Source: Rhizobium favelukesii (GTDB lineage Bacteria > Pseudomonadota > Alphaproteobacteria > Rhizobiales > Rhizobiaceae). From it: a stretch of 64,000 nucleotides of DNA. Each line of letters starts with the position of its first letter. The first letter of the stretch is position 1. Both the position numbers and the translations under genes were made by a program. Of the stretch, positions 26,829 through 36,322 are shown one piece after another. Under the pieces are notes generated by a model that ran no database searches, was not told the DNA's origin, and saw only the letters and a list, made by a program, of their open reading frames with translations. The DNA is taken from positions 744,001-808,000 of the forward strand of contig NZ_HG916855.1 of assembly GCF_000577275.2 (NCBI RefSeq). The letters are read 5' to 3'.

Positions 26829-27737
26829 ATGAGCACAACGCGAATTCTCGATGGCGGCATGAGCCGCGAGCTCCTGCGACTTGGCGCCGAACTGAAACAG
26901 CCGGAATGGTCGGCATTGGCGCTGATCGAGGCGCCCGACATCGTACGCAAGGTACACCAGGAATTCATCGCCGCCGGATCGCAGGTCATTACCACCAACA
27001 GCTATGCGCTTGTGCCCTTTCATATCGGCAAGGAGCGGTTCCACAAGGAGGGTGCGGCGTTGATACGCCTCGCTGGTCGCCTGGCGCGCGAAGCCGCCGA
27101 TGCCGTCACCGATCGGAAGGTGCTGGTCGCCGGTTCGCTGCCTCCGATCTTCGGCTCCTACGAACCACAGAACTTCCAGCCTTCGCGCGCTCAGGACTAT
27201 CTCAAGGTGCTTGTCGAAAACCTCAGTCCTTTCGTCGATATATGGCTCGGCGAGACGTTGAGCCTGATCGCGGAGGGAGAGGCTGTCGGCAAGGCCGTGG
27301 CAACCACCGACAAGCCACTGTGGATTTCGTTCACATTGGCAGATGACGAGGCAAACATCAGGAGCGACGAACCGAGGCTTCGCTCTGACGAAACGGTCGA
27401 GGACGCGGCATTCTGGGCGGTTTCGTCCAGCGCCGAGGCCCTGTTATTTAATTGCAGCAAGCCTGAGGTCATGAAGGCGGCGGTGGAGACGACAGCGCGT
27501 GTGTTTCGGAAAATGAACGCTCACATCGAAATCGGCGTCTACGCCAATGCCTTTGAAGGGGAGCAAGGCGCAGCAGCCGCCAATGAAGGCCTGCACGATA
27601 CCCGCAACGACCTGACCGATGATACTTATTCGCGCTTTGCCTGTTCATGGGCCGAAGCAGGTGCGACGATAATCGGCGGCTGCTGCGGCATCGGCGCTGG
27701 CCATATCCATCGGCTCAAGAAAACCTTACTGGGCTGA
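26829..27737 (+). CDS. homocysteine S-methyltransferase family protein
   Basis: A 302-residue zinc-dependent methyltransferase. The three zinc cysteines are Cys209 (LLFNCSKPE) and Cys285-Cys286 (GGCCGIG). The N-terminal ILDGGMSRELLRLG and the VITTNSYA strand fit the family. GGAG precedes the ATG. These enzymes transfer a methyl group from S-methylmethionine, betaine-like donors or S-adenosylmethionine to homocysteine, making methionine. It follows the ABC importer by 124 bases on the same strand, so the imported compound may be the methyl donor. Confidence 0.9.
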   Translation: MSTTRILDGGMSRELLRLGAELKQPEWSALALIEAPDIVRKVHQEFIAAGSQVITTNSYALVPFHIGKERFHKEGAALIRLAGRLAREAADAVTDRKVLVAGSLPPIFGSYEPQNFQPSRAQDYLKVLVENLSPFVDIWLGETLSLIAEGEAVGKAVATTDKPLWISFTLADDEANIRSDEPRLRSDETVEDAAFWAVSSSAEALLFNCSKPEVMKAAVETTARVFRKMNAHIEIGVYANAFEGEQGAAAANEGLHDTRNDLTDDTYSRFACSWAEAGATIIGGCCGIGAGHIHRLKKTLLG

Positions 27738-27983
27738 GCCCATGTGTGGCGCAGGTGCCTTCGTCACACGCTGTCAAGGTCAAGCTATCACGAGGGTGGG
27801 CCCAATTGACATGATCCCGCAGCGCCTGGCTGCCCGAAGGCGATCAATTTCGATCTCGCAGATGCGCACCGCCCGATCGTGCTAAGACGCCGTTTGGGCA
27901 GGTTGGAGAGCGGACGACGAGAACACACGCGCGACTGCGGTGTATGACACTGGCGTTGTGTGGCCGATGGCGCAGCGCTGCCC

Positions 27984-29123
27984 TTATGGGTAGGCAGTCG
28001 CGCCGTCCGGCTTGCGGGTGATCTTGCGTTCCCAATGGACGTAGTCTTCCTTGATGAGCGCCTTTTCGTCAATTTCGATGCCCCAGCCTGGTCGGTCCGG
28101 TCTCAGCTCCATATGCCCGTCGACGGGCATATAGGGATCGGTCGCCCAAGGGGCATATTCATGCGGCTTGAACTCCAGAATCTTGAAGTTCGGCTGCGCT
28201 GCACAGAAATGAATATTGACCGCTGTGGCCAGCGGCCCCATTGGATTGTGCGGTGCGATCGTCACATAGTGTGCCTCCGCAATGGCGGCGATGCGGCGCA
28301 TTTCGGTGACGCCGCCGACCACGCAGATGTCAGGCTGGATAATGTCGGCGCCGCGCGCGCTCAACAGCGACAGAAATTCAAAGCGCGAGTAAAGTGACTC
28401 ACCCGTTGCAAGCGGCACCGTCACGTTCGATTTTAGCTCCGCCCAGGCGGGAATGTGTTCCGGGCGGATCGGCTCCTCGTAAAAAAGCGGATCATAGGGC
28501 GCGATCGCGGCAGCGAGCTGGGCGGCCTGGTAGGGCTCATAGATCTTTGCATGGGCATCGAATGCGAATTCGAAATGCGACGGCGTGAGGTCCCGGATCT
28601 TGCCGAACCAGTCACCCGTTTCTTTGACCAGTTCGCCCCATCGGCCGGCATGCAGATCGCGCCGGTAGGGGCTGAGCTTGAAAGCCGTATAGCCATAGGT
28701 CTCGTTCAGCTTGAATGTTTGGTCGCGTGCGGCTTGCGGGTCGGGTGCGGTATAGACGCCGCAATAGACGCGAACGCGGTCGCGCACATTTCCGCCGAGC
28801 AGCATGTACACCGGAAGGCCGGCCGCCTTTCCTGCAATATCCCACAATGCATGATCGATCGCCGAAATTGCGGCCAAACCCAAGGCACCTGGCGGAAAAC
28901 GGCATTGCTGGTTGAGCTTGAGCACCAGGAACTCAACGCGCCGCGGGTCTTGTCCCTCGATCTGGTGAAAGAGATAGTCGAGTAGGGGAGGCAGGGACCA
29001 GTCAGGTCCATGGTTGTAGGCTTCTCCCCAACCCGAAATGCCTTCGCTCGTTTCGATCTTGACCAGCAGGCGCGGGCGATCGTCCACCCTTTGCATGTAG
29101 GTCTTCAGGGCAGTGATGTGCAT
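27984..29123 (-). CDS. enolase-superfamily sugar-acid dehydratase (mandelate racemase subgroup)
   Basis: A 379-residue member of the mandelate racemase/muconate lactonizing branch. The metal ligands are Asp189, Glu216 (FYEEP) and Glu242 (ATGES). The bases His191 (in DAHAKIY) and His292 (APHNPMGP) match the galactonate dehydratase pattern. GAGGA precedes the ATG. It is 12 bases downstream of a DapA-family gene and under the same GntR regulator. The pair suggests dehydration of an aldonic or uronic acid and then aldol or decarboxylating cleavage of the product. Confidence 0.88.
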   Translation of the reverse strand: MHITALKTYMQRVDDRPRLLVKIETSEGISGWGEAYNHGPDWSLPPLLDYLFHQIEGQDPRRVEFLVLKLNQQCRFPPGALGLAAISAIDHALWDIAGKAAGLPVYMLLGGNVRDRVRVYCGVYTAPDPQAARDQTFKLNETYGYTAFKLSPYRRDLHAGRWGELVKETGDWFGKIRDLTPSHFEFAFDAHAKIYEPYQAAQLAAAIAPYDPLFYEEPIRPEHIPAWAELKSNVTVPLATGESLYSRFEFLSLLSARGADIIQPDICVVGGVTEMRRIAAIAEAHYVTIAPHNPMGPLATAVNIHFCAAQPNFKILEFKPHEYAPWATDPYMPVDGHMELRPDRPGWGIEIDEKALIKEDYVHWERKITRKPDGATAYP

Positions 29124-29135
29124 GTCGTTGTATCC

Positions 29136-30056
29136 TCAGGCTGCGCGGCCAAGCTCGCTGACGCGCGCAACAATCGTCTTGAGTTCGGCGCGTTCTGCTT
29201 CCGTCAGCGCTTCAACGCCTGGAATGCGCACTGGTCCGACGTCGTTACCGAGCATACCGAGCGCCTCCTTCACCACGGTTACATTGGCGCCGTTCAGATA
29301 CTTCGTGCGCATGGCCTCGAATCCGGCAATGTCATCGATGAGCGCACGCGCGCCAGCATAGTCCCCCCTTTCCAGCGCTTGATGGATTGCGTGCGATCGC
29401 TCAGGGAAGACATTGACGAGGCCCGAGGTAAAGCCCCGCGCGCCCATGGCATAAAAAGCAGGCGCCCATCCCTCTGCAAGACCGCAAACCCAGATCGCAG
29501 ATGCATCCTTCGTCGCGCGGATCACCTCGGCGAGAAGCATCAGGTTGCCGGAGGCGAACTTGATGCCGGCAATGTTGGGATGGAGGGCAAGCTTTCGGAA
29601 GTCGGCCACCGAGAACGTATCGCTTCGAACATAGGCAATGACGGGAACGCTCGAGGCTTCCGCAAGCTCCAGGAAATACTTGGCCTGGTAGCTTGGACCT
29701 GCAAATGGGTCCATCGGGTGATGGCCCATGATGGCGTCTGCGCCATCGGCAATCGCCTGGCGTGCCAGCGCCTTGGCATCGCTAAGCGAGCGACCGACGG
29801 CGGCGCTGACAAGGGATTTCCCGTCGGCTGCCGTGATCGTCGTTGCGTGAACATGACGGATCTCTTCCAGCGTCAGCGTAAAGAATTCTCCGGTATTGCC
29901 AGCGGCCATCAGATTGTGAACGCCGGCGCCCGCAAGGCGGCTGATGAGGGCCGACAGTTTGGTGCTGTCGATGCTGCCATCCTTCTGATAGGGCGTCACG
30001 GGAACGCCTGAAATACCCGTCAGAGCCTTGCGGATTTTCTTCATTGCCTCGGTCAC
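29136..30056 (-). CDS. dihydrodipicolinate synthase/N-acetylneuraminate lyase family protein
   Basis: A 306-residue class I aldolase-type protein. Visible are GNTGEF (53-58), the catalytic tyrosine in IAYVRS (Tyr142) and the Schiff-base lysine in AGIKFASGN (Lys166). A GTG start at 30056 has GAGGA 8 bases upstream; the ATG at 30044 is the alternative. It lies between the GntR regulator and the enolase-superfamily dehydratase, so a 2-keto-3-deoxy sugar-acid aldolase or dehydratase role is more likely than lysine biosynthesis. Confidence 0.88.
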   Translation of the reverse strand: MTEAMKKIRKALTGISGVPVTPYQKDGSIDSTKLSALISRLAGAGVHNLMAAGNTGEFFTLTLEEIRHVHATTITAADGKSLVSAAVGRSLSDAKALARQAIADGADAIMGHHPMDPFAGPSYQAKYFLELAEASSVPVIAYVRSDTFSVADFRKLALHPNIAGIKFASGNLMLLAEVIRATKDASAIWVCGLAEGWAPAFYAMGARGFTSGLVNVFPERSHAIHQALERGDYAGARALIDDIAGFEAMRTKYLNGANVTVVKEALGMLGNDVGPVRIPGVEALTEAERAELKTIVARVSELGRAA

Positions 30057-30057
30057 G

Positions 30058-30768
30058 TCAAATGTCCTCGTTCTTCTCGAATACGATTTTGAGGTAAGTC
30101 TCACCGGAGCGCACCACGTGGTCGCGCATCACACGCTCGGCCTTGTCGCTGTTGCCGGAAATGATGGCCGCAGCGATCGCGGCATGTTCTGACAGGGCCT
30201 TGTCGCGCTCTTGCGGATCGGAGTGAATGACGCGTCGGATGCTTGCGTCATAGAACTGCTGCCGTTCGATCATCCGCGCGAGATACGCACACCTCGACGA
30301 CACATGGATCTGGTCGTGAAACGTCTCGTTGAGCGCAATCAACTCGTCTGGCGATCCCGCTGCGGTTGCCGTTTTCATCTGCACGACGATCGCTTCAAGT
30401 GTGTCAGCCTCAGTCTTGGAAATCCTCTTCGCCGCCAGATGTGCAATCATCGACTCCAGAGCTGCGCGGGCAAGGATCATCTCCTCTGCCCAGCCCGAGT
30501 TGAACCGGATGAGCACGCCGCGCCGGGGAAGAGCTTCGACAAGACCTTCGGTTTCGAGCTGGCGCAGAGCCTCTTTGATCGGCGTGGTGCTGACGCCCAG
30601 CTGGTCTGCGAGCTGGCGTTCGTTGACGCGCTCGTTGGCACCGAAGCGTCCAGAAAGAATGGCTGCGCGCAACGTGCGATGCACGTGATCGCGCAGGGTC
30701 GTTAAGAAGCGGGGGTCGAGCTTCTCGATCCGTTCCCCACGCAGTGCCGGAAGCGCATCTTTCTGCAT
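30058..30768 (-). CDS. GntR family transcriptional regulator (FadR/VanR subfamily)
   Basis: A 236-residue regulator. The winged HTH is GANERVNERQLADQLGVSTT, then PIKEALRQLETEGLVEALPR (about 43-83). The C-terminal FCD-type helical domain has the metal-binding histidines in NETFHDQIH and SEHAAIAAAI. A GTG one codon earlier is an alternative start. It is divergent from a peptide-type ABC importer and heads the unit with the aldolase and the dehydratase, so it probably represses both arms. Confidence 0.9.
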   Translation of the reverse strand: MQKDALPALRGERIEKLDPRFLTTLRDHVHRTLRAAILSGRFGANERVNERQLADQLGVSTTPIKEALRQLETEGLVEALPRRGVLIRFNSGWAEEMILARAALESMIAHLAAKRISKTEADTLEAIVVQMKTATAAGSPDELIALNETFHDQIHVSSRCAYLARMIERQQFYDASIRRVIHSDPQERDKALSEHAAIAAAIISGNSDKAERVMRDHVVRSGETYLKIVFEKNEDI

Positions 30769-30809
30769 CACCTGAAAATCCCCCGTTGACGAGAAAATCG
30801 TTTTGTGAG

Positions 30810-30825
30810 ATCTGATATACCAGAT
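30810..30825. promoter_or_regulatory. putative GntR operator
   Basis: ATCTG-ATATAC-CAGAT: 5-base perfect arms with a TGATATACCA core that resembles FadR-subfamily operators. It lies between the GntR gene and the divergent importer. Confidence 0.6.
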
Positions 30826-30890
30826 TTCAGATTGATGTCGATATGAAAAATGCGCGCTTGACGCGATTGCAGTGCTCCAGGGAGGAACGA

Positions 30891-32492
30891 ATGGGCATTC
30901 AAAGACGCAGCTTCCTAATGACCTCGGCCTTTATCGCCGCAACGCTTTCGATGTCGATCTCGGCACAGGCGGCAACGCCCAAGGACCAGCTTGTCGTTGC
31001 GATGAACATGTCGTCCATGCGTGGATTGGACCCGAATGAACTCAACCAACTCGAGGCGGCCGAGATCGTAGCCAATCTCTACGAGCGTCTCATTGCTCTG
31101 CCCGCAGACGACATCACCAAGCCGATGCCTGGCCTGGCCGAAAGCTGGACCGTTTCGCCCGATGGCAAGACCTTCACCTTCAAGATCCGCTCCGGCGTGA
31201 GCTTTCATTCAGGAAATCCTCTGACCGCCAAGGATGTCGAGTGGTCGTTGCGTCGACTGGTCAAGCTCGGGCTTGCGCCTTCCGTCGACCTGCGCCAGTG
31301 GGGCTTTACTGACAAGAATGTCGACAGCCTGATCAAGGCAAGCGATGACACCACCGTCGTCTTGGAAACGCCGGAAGTTTGGAATCCGAACCTGATCTTC
31401 TATTCGTTGGCGAGTTTTTCCACCTCCATCCTCGACAGCAAGCTCCTCGCCGAGAAGGAAAAAAATGGCGATATGGGTCGGGAATTCCTGCAAACCGCTG
31501 ATGCCGGTTCCGGGCCCTATTCGTTGCGGACGTGGCGTGTCAATGATCTGTTGATTGCTGACGCTTTCAAGGACTATTGGGCCCGCACTCCCAAGATGCG
31601 TCGCGTCATATTGCGCCACATTCCGGAATCGTCTGGCCAGCGCCTGCAGCTAGAAGCGGGTGACGTCGATATTGCAACACGCCTCTCGTCGACTGATCTC
31701 GCTGCCGTTCAGTCAGGCGGGAAGGCCGACATCCAGAAGACGCCGGGATTCGGGTTCTACTATCTGGCGCTTAACCAGAAGGACGAGATTCTCGCCAACC
31801 CGAAGGTTCGCGAAGCCTTCCGCTACCTCATTGACTATGATGGGCTGGCAAACACGGTCATGAAGTACTACGGCATCAAGCAAGAGACGATTGTCCCCGC
31901 TGGCCTGCCGGGTGCCAGCGATGCCGCTCCCTACAAACTCGATATCGACAAGGCAAAGCAACTGCTTGCCGAGGCCGGCTATCCGGATGGATTTTCGAAA
32001 GTCTACTACGCGACACCGGTGACGCCGGAATATGAAGTGGCCCAATCCCTTCAGGCCAATGCCGCCAAAGCGGGCATCAAACTTGACCTGCAAGGGGGCG
32101 ACCATATTGGCAAGTTTCGTAACCGTGAGTTCGAAATCTTTTCGGCCCGTACCGGCGAACGTCTCCCCGATCCGCATGCCGTTCTGGCCTCCTATGCGAC
32201 CAATCCCAACAATGCAGACGATGCAAAGCTGAGCGGCCTGATCGCCTGGCGTACCGCCTGGGACGTTCCGAAGGATATCCAGGATATGGTGACGGCGGCA
32301 GCGCACGAGACGGACCAGGAGAAGCGCGATGATCTCTATGCGAAGGTCAACCAGGCCTATCTCAAGGCTTCTCCGGCTCTCATCACTTCGTTCCAGCGCA
32401 CCGACGCAAAGGCAGTGCGCAAGGACATCAAGGGCTACGTTGGCCATTCAACCTGGCTGACACGTTGGGACACGGTCTCAAAGGGTCAATAG
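30891..32492 (+). CDS. ABC transporter substrate-binding protein, family 5 (dipeptide type)
   Basis: A 533-residue DppA/OppA-type periplasmic protein. GGAGG lies 6 bases before the ATG at 30891. The N-terminus QRRSFLM followed by a hydrophobic stretch ending ISAQA looks like a signal peptide, possibly Tat. Family motifs are GLAESWTVSPDGKTFTFKIR, HSGNPLTAKDVEWSL and FYYLALNQKDEILANPKVREAFRY. First gene of a five-gene importer. Family 5 proteins bind peptides, nickel chelates, oligosaccharides or opines. The sugar-acid enzymes next door make a carbohydrate-derived ligand possible. Confidence 0.93.
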   Translation: MGIQRRSFLMTSAFIAATLSMSISAQAATPKDQLVVAMNMSSMRGLDPNELNQLEAAEIVANLYERLIALPADDITKPMPGLAESWTVSPDGKTFTFKIRSGVSFHSGNPLTAKDVEWSLRRLVKLGLAPSVDLRQWGFTDKNVDSLIKASDDTTVVLETPEVWNPNLIFYSLASFSTSILDSKLLAEKEKNGDMGREFLQTADAGSGPYSLRTWRVNDLLIADAFKDYWARTPKMRRVILRHIPESSGQRLQLEAGDVDIATRLSSTDLAAVQSGGKADIQKTPGFGFYYLALNQKDEILANPKVREAFRYLIDYDGLANTVMKYYGIKQETIVPAGLPGASDAAPYKLDIDKAKQLLAEAGYPDGFSKVYYATPVTPEYEVAQSLQANAAKAGIKLDLQGGDHIGKFRNREFEIFSARTGERLPDPHAVLASYATNPNNADDAKLSGLIAWRTAWDVPKDIQDMVTAAAHETDQEKRDDLYAKVNQAYLKASPALITSFQRTDAKAVRKDIKGYVGHSTWLTRWDTVSKGQ

Positions 32493-32515
32493 CCTGACGG
32501 CTCGAGGAGAATGAC

Positions 32516-33577
32516 GTGACGATCGTACAGACAACCGGCACCGGGCCGAGCCGCGGTACGGCAGCGCTTGCGGCATTGCAAAAGGTGGCGACGTCCTTTG
32601 GCGTCATCCTGACCACGCTTTTAGGGCTCCTGGTGATCACCTTCGTTGTCGGGCGCATGGTGCCCGCCGATCCGGTCATTGCTGTGATCGGCGATCAGGC
32701 CGATCACGAGACCTATGAGCGCGTCTACAAGCAGATGGGCCTTGACCAGCCAGTCTACGTGCAGTTCGCGACCTATCTTGGAAACGTCGCTCATCTCGAC
32801 TTCGGCCAGTCGCATGTGACGAAGAATCCGGTCGCCAGCGACCTTGCCCGCGTGTTTCCGGCGACGCTGGAGCTTGCGACCCTGGCAACCATCATCGGTG
32901 CAAGCCTCGGCATTCCTCTCGGCATCATCTCTGCTGTCAGGAAGGGCACCTGGGTCGACCACGTTGCGCGCATTGTTGGACTTCTCGGGCATTCGACGCC
33001 GATCTTTTGGTTGGGAACCATCGTCATCCTCGTCTTCTACGCGAAATTCGGCCTCATCCCGGGAAGTGGTCGTCTGGATGTCTACAATGAGGGTCTGGTG
33101 GAAGGGCCGACGAACTCGATCCTGGTCGACGCGATGCTTGCCGGCGAATGGGAGGTTTTCCGCGACGCGCTTTTGCATGTGGCTGCGCCTGCACTCATCC
33201 TCGGCTACGCCGCGATGGCTTATCTCAGTCGCATGAGCCGCAGTTTCATGCTCGAGCAGTTGCGGCAGGAGTACGTGCTGACCGCGAAAGCCAAGGGCCT
33301 CGGGCAACGCGCCATCGTCTGGCGTCATGCACTCCGCAACATCCGGGTCCAGCTTTTGACGATCGTCGCCCTTGCCTACTGCGGTCTGCTCGACGGCACG
33401 GTTCTCATCGAGACCGTCTTTGCCTGGCCAGGACTTGGTCAGTACCTGACCTCTGCGTTGTTCTTTGCGGACATGAATGCCGTCCTCGGCAGCGTGCTTC
33501 TGATCGGCATCATCTCGATTGCCATCAATCTGCTGTCGGACCTGACCTATCGCTTCCTCGATCCGAGAACCCGGTGA
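32516..33577 (+). CDS. ABC transporter permease (DppB type)
   Basis: A 353-residue inner-membrane protein of the DppB/OppB family. A GTG start has GAGGAG 6 bases upstream. Motifs are VGRMVPADPVIAVIGDQA near the N-terminus, RMSRSFMLEQLRQEYVLTAKAKGL (the ATPase-contact loop) and ETVFAWPGLGQ. It follows the binding protein by 23 bases. Confidence 0.93.
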   Translation: MTIVQTTGTGPSRGTAALAALQKVATSFGVILTTLLGLLVITFVVGRMVPADPVIAVIGDQADHETYERVYKQMGLDQPVYVQFATYLGNVAHLDFGQSHVTKNPVASDLARVFPATLELATLATIIGASLGIPLGIISAVRKGTWVDHVARIVGLLGHSTPIFWLGTIVILVFYAKFGLIPGSGRLDVYNEGLVEGPTNSILVDAMLAGEWEVFRDALLHVAAPALILGYAAMAYLSRMSRSFMLEQLRQEYVLTAKAKGLGQRAIVWRHALRNIRVQLLTIVALAYCGLLDGTVLIETVFAWPGLGQYLTSALFFADMNAVLGSVLLIGIISIAINLLSDLTYRFLDPRTR

Positions 33578-33581
33578 CATC

Positions 33582-34493
33582 ATGGCGACACGCTATTTCA
33601 ACGATCTCCACAATTGGCTGATCAACGAGGATTTTTCCTCGATGCGTCAAGCTCGTCTGCACAAGGCCTATGTGCTGTGGCTTAGCCTTATCGCCAATCC
33701 ACTTGCCTTCGCCGGATTTGTGGTCGTCGCCGCATTGATCGCAATTGCAGTCCTTGCGCCGCTGCTGGCAAATCACGATCCAATTCTGCAGGATCTCACC
33801 ATGGCCCTGAGGCCGCCGTCGGCGCTCCATTGGTTTGGGACAGACGAGTTTGGCCGCGATGTCTATTCGAGGTTGGTCTATGGCGCACGCACGACGCTTT
33901 ATATCAGCATCCTTGTCACCGTCATCGTCGCTCCGATCGGCTTTGCGATTGGTGCAACAGCCGGCTACCTCGGCGGCTGGGTCGATGTCGTTCTCATGCG
34001 CATCACCGATATTTTCCTATCCTTTCCAAGTCTCGTGCTCGCGCTGGCGTTCTCCGCCGCCCTTGGGCCCGGCATCGAGAACGCCGTCATTGCCATAGCC
34101 CTGACGGTGTGGCCGCCAATCGCACGGTTGGCGCGCGCCGAGACGCTAACGTTTCGCTCAGCCGATTTCGTCGTCGCTGCCGAATTGCAGGGTGCAGGCG
34201 TGGGCCGTATCCTCTTTCGCCATATCGTGCCGCTTTGCGCGCCGTCCATCATCATCCGTTTGACGCTCAACATGTCGAGCGTCATCCTGACGGCGGCGGG
34301 ATTGGGATTCCTTGGGCTTGGCGCGCAACCGCCGATGCCGGAATGGGGCGCCATGGCGGCATCCGGTCGGCAATATCTCCTCGATGCCTGGTGGCTGACA
34401 ACGGTTCCAGGCGTTGCAATTCTCCTTGTCAGTCTCGCCTTCAACCTGCTTGGCGACGGACTGCGCGACATCATGGATCCCCGAAATGCCTGA
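33582..34493 (+). CDS. ABC transporter permease (DppC type)
   Basis: A 303-residue inner-membrane protein of the DppC/OppC family. GTDEFGRDVYSRLVYGARTTL and the EAA-like loop RSADFVVAAELQGAG are diagnostic. It starts 4 bases after the DppB-type gene and overlaps the first ATPase gene by 8 bases. Confidence 0.93.
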   Translation: MATRYFNDLHNWLINEDFSSMRQARLHKAYVLWLSLIANPLAFAGFVVVAALIAIAVLAPLLANHDPILQDLTMALRPPSALHWFGTDEFGRDVYSRLVYGARTTLYISILVTVIVAPIGFAIGATAGYLGGWVDVVLMRITDIFLSFPSLVLALAFSAALGPGIENAVIAIALTVWPPIARLARAETLTFRSADFVVAAELQGAGVGRILFRHIVPLCAPSIIIRLTLNMSSVILTAAGLGFLGLGAQPPMPEWGAMAASGRQYLLDAWWLTTVPGVAILLVSLAFNLLGDGLRDIMDPRNA

Positions 34494-35334
34494 CCTTTTT
34501 CAGCCGATCCTCTCGGTCAAGAATATGTCGGTCCAGTTTCCGACCTTGTCGGGCGCCGTGACGGCGGTGAAGGATATCTCGTTCGACGTCGGACGGGAAA
34601 AGGTCGGCATCATCGGTGAATCCGGTTCCGGCAAGAGTACCACCGGGCGCGCCATCATGCGCCTTCAGCCGGCAAACGCGCGCGTCGTGGCCGAGGAGAT
34701 GCGTTTCGAGGAGGTGGACCTGCTTGGCGCCAGCGAGGCCGACATGCGCGCGATCCGCGGCCGACGCATTTCGATGATCCTTCAGGACCCGAAATATTCG
34801 CTCAATCCGGTGATGACGGTTGGCGAACAGATTGCCGAAACAGTCATTCTGCACGAGCGCATCGGGCGGCGACAAGCACGTCAACGCACGCTCGCCATGC
34901 TCGAGCGTGTCCATATTCGCGACCCTGAGCGCGTCTTCAATCTCTATCCGCACGAGGTTTCGGGCGGAATGGGCCAGCGCATCATGATCTCGATGATGCT
35001 GATTTCGTCGCCATCTCTGATCATTGCCGATGAACCGACATCCGCTCTTGACGTGACCGTTCGCCAGCACGTGCTGTCTATCCTCGATGACCTGATCGCC
35101 GAACGCGACATCGGCCTGATCTTCATCTCGCACGATCTTAATCTGGTAAAGAGCTTCTGTGATCGTGTGATCATTATGTATGCGGGACGCATCGTGGAAA
35201 CGCTTGAAGCCTGCCGCCTCAACCATGCAACGCACCCCTATACCCGGGGTCTTCTGGAAGCCCTGCCAAGCCTCGATCACCCGAAGGACAGGCTTCAGGT
35301 CCTGCGACGCGAAGCGAGCTGGGCGGAGGCATGA
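34486..35334 (+). CDS. ABC transporter ATP-binding protein (DppD type)
   Basis: A 282-residue ATPase. Walker A is GESGSGKST (44-52), the signature is VSGGMGQR, and Walker B is [13 protein letters not shown]. It is shorter than the usual DppD of about 320-330 residues and lacks most of the C-terminal oligopeptide-binding-type extension. The ATG at 34486 lies inside the last codons of the DppC-type gene; an 8-base overlap suggests translational coupling. Confidence 0.92.
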   Translation: MPDLFQPILSVKNMSVQFPTLSGAVTAVKDISFDVGREKVGIIGESGSGKSTTGRAIMRLQPANARVVAEEMRFEEVDLLGASEADMRAIRGRRISMILQDPKYSLNPVMTVGEQIAETVILHERIGRRQARQRTLAMLERVHIRDPERVFNLYPHEVSGGMGQRIMISMMLISSPSLIIADEPTSALDVTVRQHVLSILDDLIAERDIGLIFISHDLNLVKSFCDRVIIMYAGRIVETLEACRLNHATHPYTRGLLEALPSLDHPKDRLQVLRREASWAEA

Positions 35335-35335
35335 G

Positions 35336-36103
35336 ATGACGATGATATCCGTTAGCAATCTCGCCGTTTCGTTCGACAGCGGTGATGCGCGCAAGCACGT
35401 CGTCAAGGACGTTTCCTTTGCTGTCGAACCAGGCGAGACATTCGGCCTTGTGGGGGAAAGCGGCTGTGGCAAGTCGACTGTTCTTGGAGCGCTTGCCGGC
35501 AGGCTCAAAAACTGGAGCGGCACTATCGGTGTCGATGGAGAGGCTATTTCCCGAAAGCGCTCGCCTCAGCAGCTGGCAAAGCAACAGATGGTGTTCCAGG
35601 ACCCGTTCGGCTCACTCCATCCACGCCACACGATCGGCCGCACTCTGCTCGAGCCGTTGGAGATTCACGGTCTTGGCCAGCGCCAAGAAAGGGTAGAGGC
35701 AGTCCTACGCGACGTTGGGTTGCCGGCGTCCTTTCGCCATCGATTCCCGCACCAGCTGTCGGGCGGACAGCGCCAGCGGGTGGCGATCGCGCGTGCATTG
35801 ATCTTGAGGCCCCGCATCCTGCTTCTCGATGAACCGACGTCGGCTCTCGACGTGTCGATCCAGGCAGAGATCCTCAATCTGCTGAAAGACCTGCGTGAAA
35901 GAGAGAAGCTGACCTATATTCTCGTCAGTCACGACATGGCCGTCATAGCGCATCTGTGCAACCGTGTTGCGGTCATGCAAGACGGCGTCTTCGTCGAGAT
36001 CGCAACCCGTGAGCAGCTTCTCAAAGGGCAGGTCGCGCACGCCTATACAAGAACATTGCTTGACGGCAGTCGCGGATACGTGCCCACCCGTGCAAGGAAT
36101 TAA
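35336..36103 (+). CDS. ABC transporter ATP-binding protein (DppF type)
   Basis: A 255-residue ATPase. Walker A is GESGCGKST (40-48), signature LSGGQRQR, Walker [15 protein letters not shown], and switch histidine in LVSHDMAV. It starts one base after the DppD-type stop. Like its partner it is compact and lacks the long C-terminal extension. It completes the importer. Confidence 0.92.
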   Translation: MTMISVSNLAVSFDSGDARKHVVKDVSFAVEPGETFGLVGESGCGKSTVLGALAGRLKNWSGTIGVDGEAISRKRSPQQLAKQQMVFQDPFGSLHPRHTIGRTLLEPLEIHGLGQRQERVEAVLRDVGLPASFRHRFPHQLSGGQRQRVAIARALILRPRILLLDEPTSALDVSIQAEILNLLKDLREREKLTYILVSHDMAVIAHLCNRVAVMQDGVFVEIATREQLLKGQVAHAYTRTLLDGSRGYVPTRARN

Positions 36104-36322
36104 GTCCAACCATCTCGCTTGCAGCGCTGTTCGAATTCGTGAGCGACGCATTTCTGCGACGGCTTTCGGACCTTCCTTTCCATTGTCGATCTCGTGGGAT
36201 GCACAAGAAAAGCGTTCGCCGATCAGAGCCTAAGCGGCTTCCATGGCACATCTGACAAGCCTCTATGATGGCTGTTGGTCTGCTCTGGCGAAATCAGGAC
36301 TGGATCTGGTTCGAGCCGGTCA

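Noticed and set aside
29010..30011. A 333-codon plus-strand frame opposite the DapA-family gene
   Set aside because: Antisense shadow. The DapA-type active-site residues lie on the minus strand.
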